Of a DNA stretch of 64,000 nucleotides, positions 25,590 through 36,788 are shown piece by piece. The first letter of the stretch is position 1, and each line of letters starts with the position of its first letter. The DNA comes from Ziziphus jujuba (Eukaryota > Streptophyta > Magnoliopsida > Rosales > Rhamnaceae). The stretch is from assembly GCF_031755915.1 (NCBI RefSeq), contig NC_083382.1:16274501-16338500 (forward strand). Direction: 5' to 3'. The notes under the pieces were generated by a model, which ran no database searches, was not told the DNA's origin, and saw nothing but the letters and a program-made list of their open reading frames with translations. Position numbers and translations under genes: made by a program.

Positions 25590-26520
25590 TTAAACTCTTT
25601 AAAATATTACATTGTTTACTCTATCCAAAATCTACCGTTAAATACACATGCAAATATTATGTCAGAAATTAATTTATAACATAAAATATAGTTTGAGAAT
25701 TAATATATAATGTTTAATATAATTTGATGATTAAATGTGATATAATCATCAAATTATATTAGGTGTTACAAATTGATTCCAAATTATATATTATATTATA
25801 AATTGGTCCTTAAAAGTATATAATTTTAAATGGATAAACAATGGTGCCACATTTTAACAAATTTGAGGATTAAAATGACAAAAAAAAAATTTAGGACAGA
25901 CTTATAAATGGCAATATAGATTAAAAAAAACTAATTATGGAATTTACTCTTTTTCTACTTTAATTGATGGGTATTTCAGCAAAATTGAGAACAATATAAA
26001 ATACAAAGTTGAAGACTTTAAAATTTAGAAAGATTTGACTTTTGGCAACGAGAGGATAAAAAGGAAAGGGTGCACATTTAGCTTGTTTTATCTTATCAAT
26101 GTTCCCCTCACATGCCATCTTTGACTTGTAGTCATCTTTAAACCTAGAGAGTAAAATTTCTTTTAGTTTTAGGATAACTGGCGTATTTCCTCGTGAACTA
26201 TATATGTTTTGACACTTTAGTCCTTAGTTTTTTTTGTTTTAACATGTTGGTCCCTAAACTAATATATCTTTGACAAGAATAATCCTTAAAAACTTTTTTT
26301 TTTTTTTTTTTTTTTTTGTAAACTCCTTGATGATTTTGATCACGTGCGTGTCACGTGTAGAAATAGGAAAAAAATAGTAAGGGGCAGACATAGTCCTTGT
26401 ACACTCTTAAAAAAAAAAAAAAAAAAAATTGAGACTAAAGCACCAAAATCTTGTGTAATTCAGGAGCTAAAGTGTCATATGATTTAATACTATAATGCAT
26501 AAGTTTTTTTTTTTTTTCTG
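25590..26520. repeat. Block repeated at 61945-62990 (direct duplication)
   Basis: Shared landmarks in the same order: ATGCAAATATTAT, GAATTAATTT-TAA, TATATTAGG-TTACAAATT, AGTATAT-ATTT-AATGGAT, AGAAAGATTTGACTT, GTGCACATTTAGCTTGTTTT, TTTGACTTGT. It includes a TIR-type element at its right end. This is the promoter-distal flank of the TPR gene and links it to the second TPR-OMT block. Confidence 0.75.
26170..26480. mobile_element. Non-autonomous TIR-type element, 'tagtccctaaacta' family, copy A
   Basis: It carries phrases in opposite orientations at its two ends: CACTTTAGTCCTTAG left, and GACTAAAGCACCAAA then AGGAGCTAAAGTG right. This is the layout of a short terminal-inverted-repeat element. 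The middle holds two CACGTG motifs (about 26341-26360). Relatives are at 27572-27897 and 62570-62908. Class is uncertain (Mutator-like MITE is possible). Confidence 0.5.
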
Positions 26521-27130
26521 CAATATCATAAGCTAAAATATTTAATTATTATGTAATTACTGATGAGTTATTGAACTGGAATAAGAGTATTGTATTTTTA
26601 AGCTTTATTCGTTTAGAAAACATTATACTAACTATTCCTAAATCTTGGCTCTGCCAAACTATATATATAAATATAAATATATATATATATATTGCAATAA
26701 TTTGTTGGATACATGGTCCCAACATAATGATGATATGGCAATGAATGATTTAATAAGAAAATCCCAATTGAGCAAGGAGCAACAACTTGTAACGATCATC
26801 TAGATTACCAACATAAATTGGGAACTATATTCTCAATAGATCAAAACGTTGTACATGTATAGAATAATTCTCTTAAGCAATGTAATTTCATGTAACATGT
26901 TGTAAGACTTAAAATATAATTTACACTCCACACAACACGCCTAGGGTATCCTGGTCTCTACTACCCCACGAAAATAGGACTACGTATATATAATTTGTTT
27001 ATCATCTGGAATAAATTTGTCTAGAATGGCCCAAGACAATGTTATATATGTTGCGCGATAGTATACTGTCTCACAATGTATTATGTGAAGTTATCCTGAA
27101 CCGTCCTAGATAGGTTTCTTCTAGATGAGA

Positions 27131-27166
<36 letters not shown>

Positions 27167-27571
27167 CCTCATTCCCATGGGTGATAAAGACTAAGATTAC
27201 CTAAAGAGTCCTTTAAGATTTTTTTGTCTTTTATTTTTAAAACAATTGTGTAATTAAAGTTAAATTTCTGTGCATTTTTATTTTATTTTCCTTCAAATTG
27301 AAGGTGCGCCCCCCCATATCTACATTTATAGAAACTACAATTAATTCGATTATTTTTTTAATTAATATTTTTAATACAAAAGAACAAAAAAAAAAAAGAA
27401 AAAAAAAAGAATTTTTTCTCCTACTCTAAGGTACCTAAGTCAAGCAATTAATTTTCAAAGATAACAAATTATATGTCACTCTTGTCAAAATTAATAAATC
27501 TCATGTCATTGAACCAACCTTATTAAAAAAAAAAAAAAAAAATTCATGAAAAAAACGCCAATCACCTAAAG
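26521..27571. other. AT-rich intergenic DNA with (TA)n
   Basis: It contains a TA run at 27132-27165 and poly-A runs. I see no gene. Confidence 0.5.
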
Positions 27572-27897
27572 AAAAAGCAGGGTAATTAGCATAGATGCCC
27601 CTAAACTACATAAAGTTTGACATTTTAGCCCCTAAACTACACAAGATTTGACACGTTAGTTCCTTATTTTTTTTTTAGATAGTGAAAAGACCATATTTGC
27701 CCCTACTATACATCTTAATGTCCTCATGAGACCTACAAGTGATCAAAATTGTTAGGTAATTGACAAAAATAAGTTTTAAGGACAATTCTTGCCAAAGGTA
27801 TAACATTTCAGGGACCAAAGTACCCAAAAAAAAAAAAAAAAATTCAAGGATTAAAGTGCCAGAACATATGTAGTTCTGGGGGGGAAATGAACCAAGT
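27572..27897. mobile_element. TIR-type element, copy C
   Basis: It starts AGGGTAATTAGCATAGATGC followed by CCCTAAACTACA. The reverse complement of its right end reads AAGGATACTTGGTTCATTTC followed by CCCCCC and AGAACTACA. Internal GACATTTTAGCCCCTAAACT phrases match copies A and B in type. Confidence 0.55.
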
Positions 27898-29711
27898 ATC
27901 CTTCATTTTATCAACAAGTTTTAATTGTTTTATTTAATTTCTTCAAAAATTAAGGTCATATTTGTTGGAAGAATGACAATTTCTAAAAAATAAGGATTAG
28001 TAATTTCTATGAATAAAAAAAAGGTAGAATAGGATAATTATTCATATTCTTTAATTTGGTAGCAATAATGAAAAAAGATGCAAAAAAAGTGGCAGAAAAA
28101 AAAGGTAAAAGAAAATTGGAAGTGTGAAAAAAAGAAGAAGAAAATAACGTATTTTTCTATTGCTTAATTTAAGAAAATACAGATTTTGAACTTTTTAAAA
28201 GGAATAATCATTCCTTGTTTGGTAAAATTGGGAATCCATTAGAATATATTAGCCCAAAAAAATTCAATATATCAAAATTTTAGGAATACGTATTCTATTT
28301 CATCATTTAATCTATAAATCAAACATATCCTAAGAATTAGATTGGTTTTTTGACAGCCATGTCTATTTGTCCACAATGTCAATACCCACTCAAAAGCTCA
28401 AAAACCTTACATGTATTGCACATGTGTTAAACTTTAATAATCATGTGAAAATTATGTGCCCTCAGTGAATGTGTCATTATTTCTAGCTATTAGATTAAAA
28501 TGAATTAGAAATGAAGGATTAAGATTAAAAAGCAAGTATAAACAAGGATTAAACAAATGCAAGTAGGGTATCTAAATCCCTTTATATGAAAATAAAACCA
28601 ACAAAGAAGGGTATTAATGTCTTTGAAAAAAAATAAATTTTTTAAAGAAAAGCCTCTTATTGATATTTTAATTTTAATTTTTCTATTTTCCATTTTAAAG
28701 AACTCCTCCATTAGCTCCGTTTATGTAAAAGAGTTTTCGTGCTAACAATGGGTTATCCATGAAAATGCTCTACCATGGCGGCCTGAGTAATCCTTAAGAA
28801 CTTGCTAATTCATTTTGAAACCAAGTTTTCTTACAGTTGGTCATCTCTCTCTCTTAATATGGATCGACATAGGGAAAGATGATCATTCAAAACTATCTCA
28901 GATCTCTTAACCTCCATGCAAAACAAAAAGATCGAGAAAGTGGCTCTAATAAAGTGCTGTTGGGGAAGCTTTTAGTGACTGGAACTTTTAGCAAATATGT
29001 GGTTATTGAAATGACATGGCCATTCCTAGGGTCCTTTCTGAATACCAGAGGTTGTCTCGCATAGAGAAACCCCACTAAACCAGTATTAAAAGTTCAATAG
29101 AACCTCATTGTTAATTTGTATATAACCTAACAATAAAAATAGAAAAATATAAATACTTTTAATGGAATTTCTGTAAATCACAACCATAACCATCAAGGGT
29201 TCCAATACACAATCCAAGATGAAGGAAAATAGAAATGAAAGCATACATATTTGGTTAATATACCAAAGCATACTAAAGGAAGTAAATAAGTCTAAAAATA
29301 AATAAAACAACATAAATAGTAGTCTTAAAAGAGTGTAGAAAGGGAAAGTATATCAGTAGCAGAAATGCAATAAAAATGGAGATACAAAACAAAGAAATAA
29401 ATGAAGGTTACGATAAATGGTGCATAAACATAATATGCATCAACTGTCAACTAAGGCTTGGGGGAACTGTTTAGAAATATAAAATTATAAGATGAGCTCA
29501 GTGAGTGAACATGTTAAATATTATGAAAATAAAAATTATTTTTAAAATTTTTTTATTTTAAGATTTCATTTTCACTCTTTGAAAGTTCTCTTATTTTATC
29601 AAACAGTTTTTACAAAATTCAAATTATCCCTAAAACATAGTTGTTCTCACAATTCATATGATGAGAAATTAATATCCATCAACTCCATGATTTTAACAAA
29701 TAAAATAACTG
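27898..29711. other. Intergenic DNA without a recognisable gene
   Basis: AT-rich. A 61-codon open frame at 28879-29064 is not similar to anything I recognise and lacks supporting context. Probable decayed repeats. Confidence 0.45.
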
Positions 29712-31690
29712 TGATGACCCATTGCTAAATTAGAAATTAGAATTAAAATTTTATTTGGTTTGACCAGGATTCACCAGTTAGATTTTTAGTAGGCCCTAAG
29801 TTTGACTTTTCATTGGTCAAGAATTTTGATTTTACTAGTACACTATAACGTAGAGCTCATCAATATGAGTTTATAGATAGATGACATGCATAATTTTGAG
29901 TTATGGTTAAAAATTATGGTTTTGGTAAGTTCTAAATATCAATATTTATCTATGTCCAAACCAGTATTGGGTTTTGTCATTTAGTGGATCCTAAACCTAT
30001 ATATATTTATGGGGATGCATGCTGTCATTAAACAAAATAGGAAATACCCATTTTTCCCAAAACCCATCAGAACTGTGAGACAATCAAGCCAACATAACCC
30101 ATTTAATGACCCACCAACAGCAAATTGGGTTTTTGTCGGAATCATCTATTTTTCAGCAAAAACCATCTACATGTGCTAGACAAGGCCTTTGTCCACTAAC
30201 TTTCTGATATAACCTCAGAATCCCATGGCCGTTCGCCACCTAATGTGTTGGGATCGGCCTTCCGATGCTGACGATAGCAGCTTATGGGTTTCACAAGAGT
30301 TTGGCCATTTTCCAGCCACTTCAGCCCACCCCATACCTTGTACTCACCCTTTTTAAACCCTTTGAGCTTGAATCTAACCTTCATTTTGTTGAAATTCTTT
30401 AAGGGTTGAGAGATTTATCAACATCAAATTTAGCCAAAATATAAAGGAGGTGAGGATTTTGGATCAAGATGAGTGCAGTATCATATTCCTCATCTCACGA
30501 GCTTTTTATCGATATAAAATTTGTAAATTTTGGACATCGTTTGATAATTTTTCCATTTTAGGATCAATTAATTTAATAGTGGACAAATTTGAACTATATT
30601 TGGATATAATTGGACAAATTGGATGAAACTGAAGTTTAATTAGTAAAATTAGGTGTTGATGAAAGCCAATAAAAGGTCTAATTTCAACAAAATTAGCCTC
30701 TAGATAAAAAATCTCAATTTTAGATATGAGGTATGTAGGGCTCACAGTATAATTAGATTGTTTGGTGTACAATTTTAGAAATTTTAAATTTATTAAAGTT
30801 ATTTTGGGATATTGGTATACATCCAAGCAACATACAATAGAGAAGTTTTCAGCAAGATTGAAAGAAGGATAAAGGAGCAGTTGTAGAGGAGAATAAAAGA
30901 AGCAAATTTTTGGACTACTTGAGAGAGAGGCCGATAGGCAGTAAGAATCTAAGGCTTGAAAATCTAGTTTTTCTTTATCTTTTTTTTTCCAATTATATAT
31001 TTTGATTTTATTGATTATGGATATTAAAATCATGTCTGTGATGAACTAAATTTATAGTCTCAACCTTAGATGAAACCCTAGTTATGGATGTTAGGATTTA
31101 TTTTTATTAGCACCATAATTTTGTTGATGAATTATTATGCTCTTAATGCTTTCATAAGCTTGAAAATCATAAATAATTTAATTTTGTTTGCATTCAGAAG
31201 AGGGAAAATATTTATATCTCACTAATTCACATGTATGCCTTTTAATCGGAATATACTAGCATGCATGCCAAATTCTTTGTTAATTTACATGTTACATGTT
31301 TGATAGGAAAATATTCATATTGCTTTTGAATAATATGGACTTAATCTTTACTTAATGATATTTGCAATTAAATTTAAGTTTTTATCCGAAAAGAATTGAT
31401 CTAAATTTATCTGAATAATTTCAAGAGAGATAGAGATGGCTTTTGATCATTTAAATTATTAAGCTTGGTAATTCCTAAAAATAATAGATTGATTCAACTA
31501 TTACATTGAAGTAATTAGTGGTGAGTTGTATGCTATAGGTTTCACAATCATTAAATTTTCCTTGTTTTGTAATCTTGTTGAATTTTGGCCTACTTAGTTA
31601 ATTTAGTTTAATTTGCTTTTAAATTTTCTTGCTTCAAAAATTGTAAATCCATATTATTGAGTTTAATAAAGAATTAATACTGAATCAATA
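29712..31690. mobile_element. Possible decayed LTR-retrotransposon sequence
   Basis: It begins TGTGATGACCC, a start common among plant gypsy LTRs. It holds a GC-richer stretch near 30220-30260 with a GGGATCGGCC phrase, as LTRs often do. The right part near 31690 has GGGTACGAC and TTGTGCACTTGGGAGAAC, phrases met in 5' leaders of plant gypsy elements. I found no partner LTR, PBS or pol domain, so limits and class are guesses. Confidence 0.3.
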
Positions 31691-32123
31691 TGTTGGGTAC
31701 GACAGCCCTATTTTTTCACTATTATTCCTTGAAAACGAATTGTGCACTTGGGAGAACTTCTACGCACGACATGTCTCACCAAAATTTCCAAGACTTCAAT
31801 GCAGAATTCTATGTTAGTATTCCCATGGGTGTTCCATGGAATGATTCTTTGATATTAAATGATATGAACTTAATAATCAAAGATGAAATAAGAAAGAAAA
31901 AAGAGGAAGAGATAGAGTAAAGATTGGAAACAAACTACATTCATAAGTATTCCATATTCAACAACGAGCTTTTAAAACATGACCTACCCACTAATAACTA
32001 CTAATACACAAAGAAAGACATGAAATATGAACAACTTAAACAACAACTACTCAAAAGAAAATAACTAACTACTATGAGCTGTTGTAGCCTCCAAGATCCG
32101 ACATTTGCATTACACATGAAAGG

Positions 32124-32523
32124 TATCACGATTTGACTTTTGAAGTATGCAAAAGTGAACAGTGCAGTGCTTACTAGTTCTACATGGGTAGTATGCCAAT
32201 CGTTAATGCTCTTAACAAGCAAATAACCCATATGATATTAGTATAGTGCAAGCACCAATCAAGCAACAAATCAAATAACAACAGTTAATATTTAAAGGGT
32301 CAAGCACATAAAACGACAAAGGAATTAAATGAGATGCATTTGTATTATTAAATCTCAACGGAAAGAGCCTACAACGTGGTTACAAGTATGCATCAAGATC
32401 TTTTACCTATGCTAGTGGTTTGGTCCAACATCTTGCCAACTAGCCACCCCCTTTAAAGAGCTTATTTAGCCATTATGATCCTAGTGAGAAAAAACATCAG
32501 AACTCATGAGGAGTCATGATGCA
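32124..32523 (-). repeat. 3' LTR of the gypsy element
   Basis: It aligns with 40696-41095 through CTTTTGAAGTATGCAAAAGT, AAGCAAATAACCCA, GGAAAGAGCC, and CTTATTTAGCCATTATGATC followed by CTAG. The outer end is blurred. Confidence 0.78.
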
Positions 32524-33353
32524 CTACTATAGAATGTCAAATTATCTACTTTTCTCTTAGCTGATTTCCTCATTTCCTAAGCCTTTTCCACTAGACTATG
32601 TACCCTTATACTAGATGTCAATGAACTTATCTAACTCTGTTGACTAAGATCTCCTCTGCTTCCTTCATTGTCTTCATTAGCTTGATGTTGATGTCTGCTT
32701 ATCTAGCTTGTTGCATTTTAAATCTTCATCGTCTAGCTAACACAACTTGAGGTTGCTGACATGAAGCACTGGGTGCACTTTCATCAATTTTAAAGTCACC
32801 ACCTTATACGAGGCTCTCCCCACTTGTGTAACAATTGGCATTGGCTGTTCATACTACGTTAATTTAGGTCTCAATCCCGTAGCCAATGGAATTGTTCTCA
32901 TGTCAATTTTACCATCATATCTCCAACACTAAATTCTCACAATCTCCGCCTTTGATCTACCCATTTCTTCATCAGATTTGTTACTTTCTTCAAGTAGGCT
33001 TTACCTATTTCCATACTGCTTTTCCATTCTTTCATAAAGTAGAAAGTGCTACGGTTCTTACCCTGGTATTCATTCACTGTATGGGGTAATAAAGGCTTTT
33101 GACCATTAAGTATCTTGAATGAGCATTTACTTGTGGAAAAACCTTTTTATCCATTGAAGCAGAATTAAGCTACATCGAGAAGGTTTGTCTAATTTTTCTG
33201 ATTAACATTAACAAAGTGTTGAAAATACTCATCCAACATACCATTGAATCTTTCTATCTATCTGTCTGTTTATGGATGATAACTCGAGGAAATGTTGTTA
33301 AGAGCTGAGAAGTTTTAAAAGTTCTCACTAAAAAGACCATGTGAATTTTCCAT

Positions 33354-33587
33354 CTAGTTGTTAGTAATATGTTGAGGCACCCTTGAATATTTGACCACAA
33401 ACTTGAAGAATAAGCGGGTTTTCTCTTCAATTATGCAGTACTTTGAGGTTGGTATAAAAGTTATATAATTCGAGAATCTATATACAACCACCAAAATAAT
33501 GGAGAGATCACCAATCTTTGGAAGGTTAGTGATGAAATCTAACGAAATGCTCTCCCATGGATGGTTAAAAATGAGAAATGGCTCCAA
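33354..33587 (-). pseudogene. Gypsy integrase core fragment
   Basis: The open stretch reads PWESISLDFITNLPK followed by a YRFSNYITFIPTSK-like segment, the plant gypsy integrase core with its first catalytic Asp in the LDFI context. Flanking frames are broken. Part of the element at 32124-41095. Confidence 0.75.
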
Positions 33588-34731
33588 TAATCCTGGTTGC
33601 TTTTGTCTTTCAACTTTGTCTTGCTGATAGATAAGATGAGTTCAAGTGTAGTCCATAACAATATCACGCAATTATGGAAAGTAGTACCTTTGTTTGATCA
33701 AAGCGTATGTTCTATGTCATGTCTAGATGTCCTACTATAGAGTATCATGGAGTTCTTGAAAGTATCTTCCTCAAATTGCTAGATTTTGGGATAAACAACC
33801 TATCTTTTTTATCTAAAGCAAACCATCTTCTTATTAAAATTGATGTGTTTTCCTTTCTCTATATAACTTCAAGATGTTTTGGGCGCAAGAATCCCCCCTA
33901 GTGCTCTTTTATGAGGTCTCACATTGAAGTAGCTATAGTGCTAGCATACACATTACCTAGCACTTTTAAAACCCTAAGTTCCATCTATGACCCGACACAT
34001 TAATGGCCCGATTATTGGTCCCTACCTTGTGTTCAAATTGAAGTCAAACTCTGCAACAAATTTGTGCCAATGAGCTTACTTTGTAGTAATTTCAGTTGCA
34101 TGAGGAAATGACTCACAACTGAGCCGTCAGTCTTCACGATGAATTTTGACCACTTAGATAGTATCTTCACATCCTCAAGCAGTTAATAATAGCCAATATC
34201 TTTTTCTCTTGGATGGCATAATTCCTTTTCGTCCTTGATCATTTCTTACTTTTGTAGGCAACAAAATGGTCATCTTGAAGTATACCCCTACCCAAAGTAA
34301 AATCTAATGCATTAAATTGCATTTCAAACGGATTTATGACATCCAAAAGCACCATAACCAAGTCACTCATCATAGCTTGTTTCAAGCCATCGAATGCTTC
34401 TTGGCATTCACTGCTTTGTTCCCTTGACTCCCCCTTCTTAACAATTCTATTAGAGGTGTTGCCTTCTTTAAGTATCTTACTCCTTAATCCACACTACAAG
34501 CAACCAAAACTTTTCCCAAATTGATATATGATGTAAACCGAGACTGAGATAGACAGAGAGTTGGCCACCTATTGATTTTTTGAGACAACAACACTCATAA
34601 GGATGGTGCTAATTCAATGTTCTTTATGATCTCGTTTAGTTTGAGAGCCTCCCTCTCCCCATCCCTTACTCAACTTTTGAAAGCAATCATCCTAGATTTT
34701 TTTTTTTTTTTGATATGTCGGGGAAGATGCC

Positions 34732-35720
34732 TCACCTTTCTACACTAAAGACTAATCGACAATAATAATTTGCCGATCTACGAAAGGATCTAAGTTCTTC
34801 ATTGTTAATAGGAGTCTTCCATTCTTGAATCACCTTCACCTTTTCCATATCCATGTGAATTTTTCCTTGCCCAATAATATGTCCTAAAAATTGATGAGTT
34901 ATTATGCAAATACACATTTCTCCCTTTTCATGAATAGCTGATTTTTTTGAAGTCTTTAAATATGTTCGACGTGCTCCTTAAGTGAAGAAATAAAAATCAC
35001 AATGTCATCCAAGTACACTATGACAAACTTATCAAGGAAATTGGGGAGTACTTGGTTCACGAGTGTGCAAAATGTCATTGGTGCATTAGTCAATCGAAAG
35101 GCATGACCAAGAACTCAAAAGCTTCATAATGAGTAACACATGTAGTGTGTGTTTGACAGAGCTTTTTTTTAGGCCAAAAACTCTATTTGAAGGCCAAAAA
35201 CTTTTTTATTAAAAAACAAAAGTGTTTGATAAGAGTCAACAAGCACTTGTTGATAAAAAATACAGTTTTTTTAAGTTGTTTTAGATAAGCTCAAATTTTA
35301 TGCTTTTCTAAAAAAACTCTTTCTTTTTTTAGTTTATATGAAAACTTAATAAGCATTTAATGTAGATGAATGAGTATTTAATGTAGCTTTCTTATTTACA
35401 ACCAAACATTTATTAGCTTCTTAATAAAAGTTCCTTTTTTAAAAATATCTATTATACAAAGTTTTACAGACTAAAGCTCTACTTTCATCAGCTATATCAA
35501 ACGGACTCGTAGTTTTCTCTTCATCCTCTTCTCCAATTCTTACTTGGTAGTATCCCTATCTTACGTCTAACTTTATGAAGTATTTGGCACCTTTAAATTG
35601 ATTGAACAACTCAACAATCCAGGAATTGGGTATTTAATTTGCACCATGACCTTGTTCAAACCTCAATAGTCTACATATAAATGTAAACTTCCATCTTGCT
35701 TCTTCTAGAATAGCACTGGC
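34732..35720 (-). pseudogene. Gypsy reverse transcriptase, split by a MITE-like insertion
   Basis: In minus-strand order: a PVLF-KKQDGSL-LYVDY block (about 35620-35720), a YYQVRIGEEDEEKTT block ending at the insertion, FEFLVMPFRLTNAPMTF after it, the catalytic YLDD (35004-35015), and FLGHIIGQGKI then EELRSFRRSANYY near 34750-34880. Premature stops are present. The linker LRKLPPRRDLYHKIEL (35809-36117) precedes it. Confidence 0.82.
35147..35508. mobile_element. MITE-like insertion in gypsy RT (362 bp)
   Basis: It is flanked by GTAGT on both sides (35142-35146 and 35509-35513). The ends are imperfect inverted repeats around GTTTGACAGAGCTTT and AAGCTCTAC...CAAACGGAC. Without it and one GTAGT copy, the RT frame on the minus strand runs on without a break. 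The end type and AT-rich body fit a small non-autonomous DNA transposon; the superfamily is uncertain. Confidence 0.72.
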
Positions 35721-36788
35721 ACGTCGTAAGGTGCCTTTAAGGGGCCTAAGGATTCCAACTTCGAGTAATTTTTTCAACCTCTTCTGTAATTCTGCCAACT
35801 CTAGGGAGTCATTCGATATGTGCTTTTTCTTGCAGTTTCACTCCAAGCATTAGTTCAATTTTATGATATAAGTCTCGTCGAGGGGGAAGCTTCCTCAAAA
35901 GGTTATCTAGAATTACATCATTAAAAGACTTCAAAGCTTCTATTACCATGGAAAGAGTTGTTTCATCGCTCTCATCTTCTTTTACCATCATTAGTAGGAT
36001 ATAAGAAGGTTCCTTGTGTCTCAATCTTTTCATGAATTGAAGAATGGAAAAAAATTTTAAGTTACTCAATTGTTTTCTCAGTGCTAGGACCATACTTGTC
36101 TGCTCCTCTAGCATCAATAAACTATTGGCAGTGAGAATGGGAATTGCTTTCTTCTACATAAAAAATTTCATGCCCAAAATTACATCAAAATCATCCATCA
36201 GAATCACGATTAAATCAATGTGGTCCTCCTAAAATCCTAACTTAAGATGTACCTACTTCGCCACATCCATTGTGCTTAAGGCTTTGAATTAACTGCCTTC
36301 ATTTTACCCATATTTTTATGCAGTTTTAGGCTTAATCTCCTTGCTTCATTCTCTAAACAAAAGTTGTGAATAGCACCTATGTCCACTATCATGCTCTTGG
36401 CAACCTTCCCATTAATTACTGCATCAAAAAACATGAGACCTTTCTCATCGGTCTATTTGCTTCCTTATGGCATTCAAAAAACTCAATGCACCTACTTGGT
36501 TATTGTCTTCTCTTTCTTTTACTACTTGAACTCATTGTTTTACTGGTTCATGGTAGTGAATAGAAGCATGTAAAGCATTAAAGGCAGTTCTATGAGGACA
36601 TTCAACAATTCTATATGGACACGACATAGGAAGCACAACATGGATTTGAGCTTGGTCATAAAAGTTTTGAATGTCCATAATGGAGTGTCTCTTGCATTCA
36701 AAAGCCTCCTATTATTGCCTTCCCTATACTTCACAAGATTAGCATGCTTGAAAAACTTGTCGCTGTTAGTATTCAATGGAGAGGGTTG

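Noticed and set aside
30506..31033. 175-codon minus-strand ORF
   Set aside because: No motif or family resemblance, an AT-biased composition typical of chance frames, and it lies in probable decayed LTR sequence. I cannot exclude a gene but see no support.
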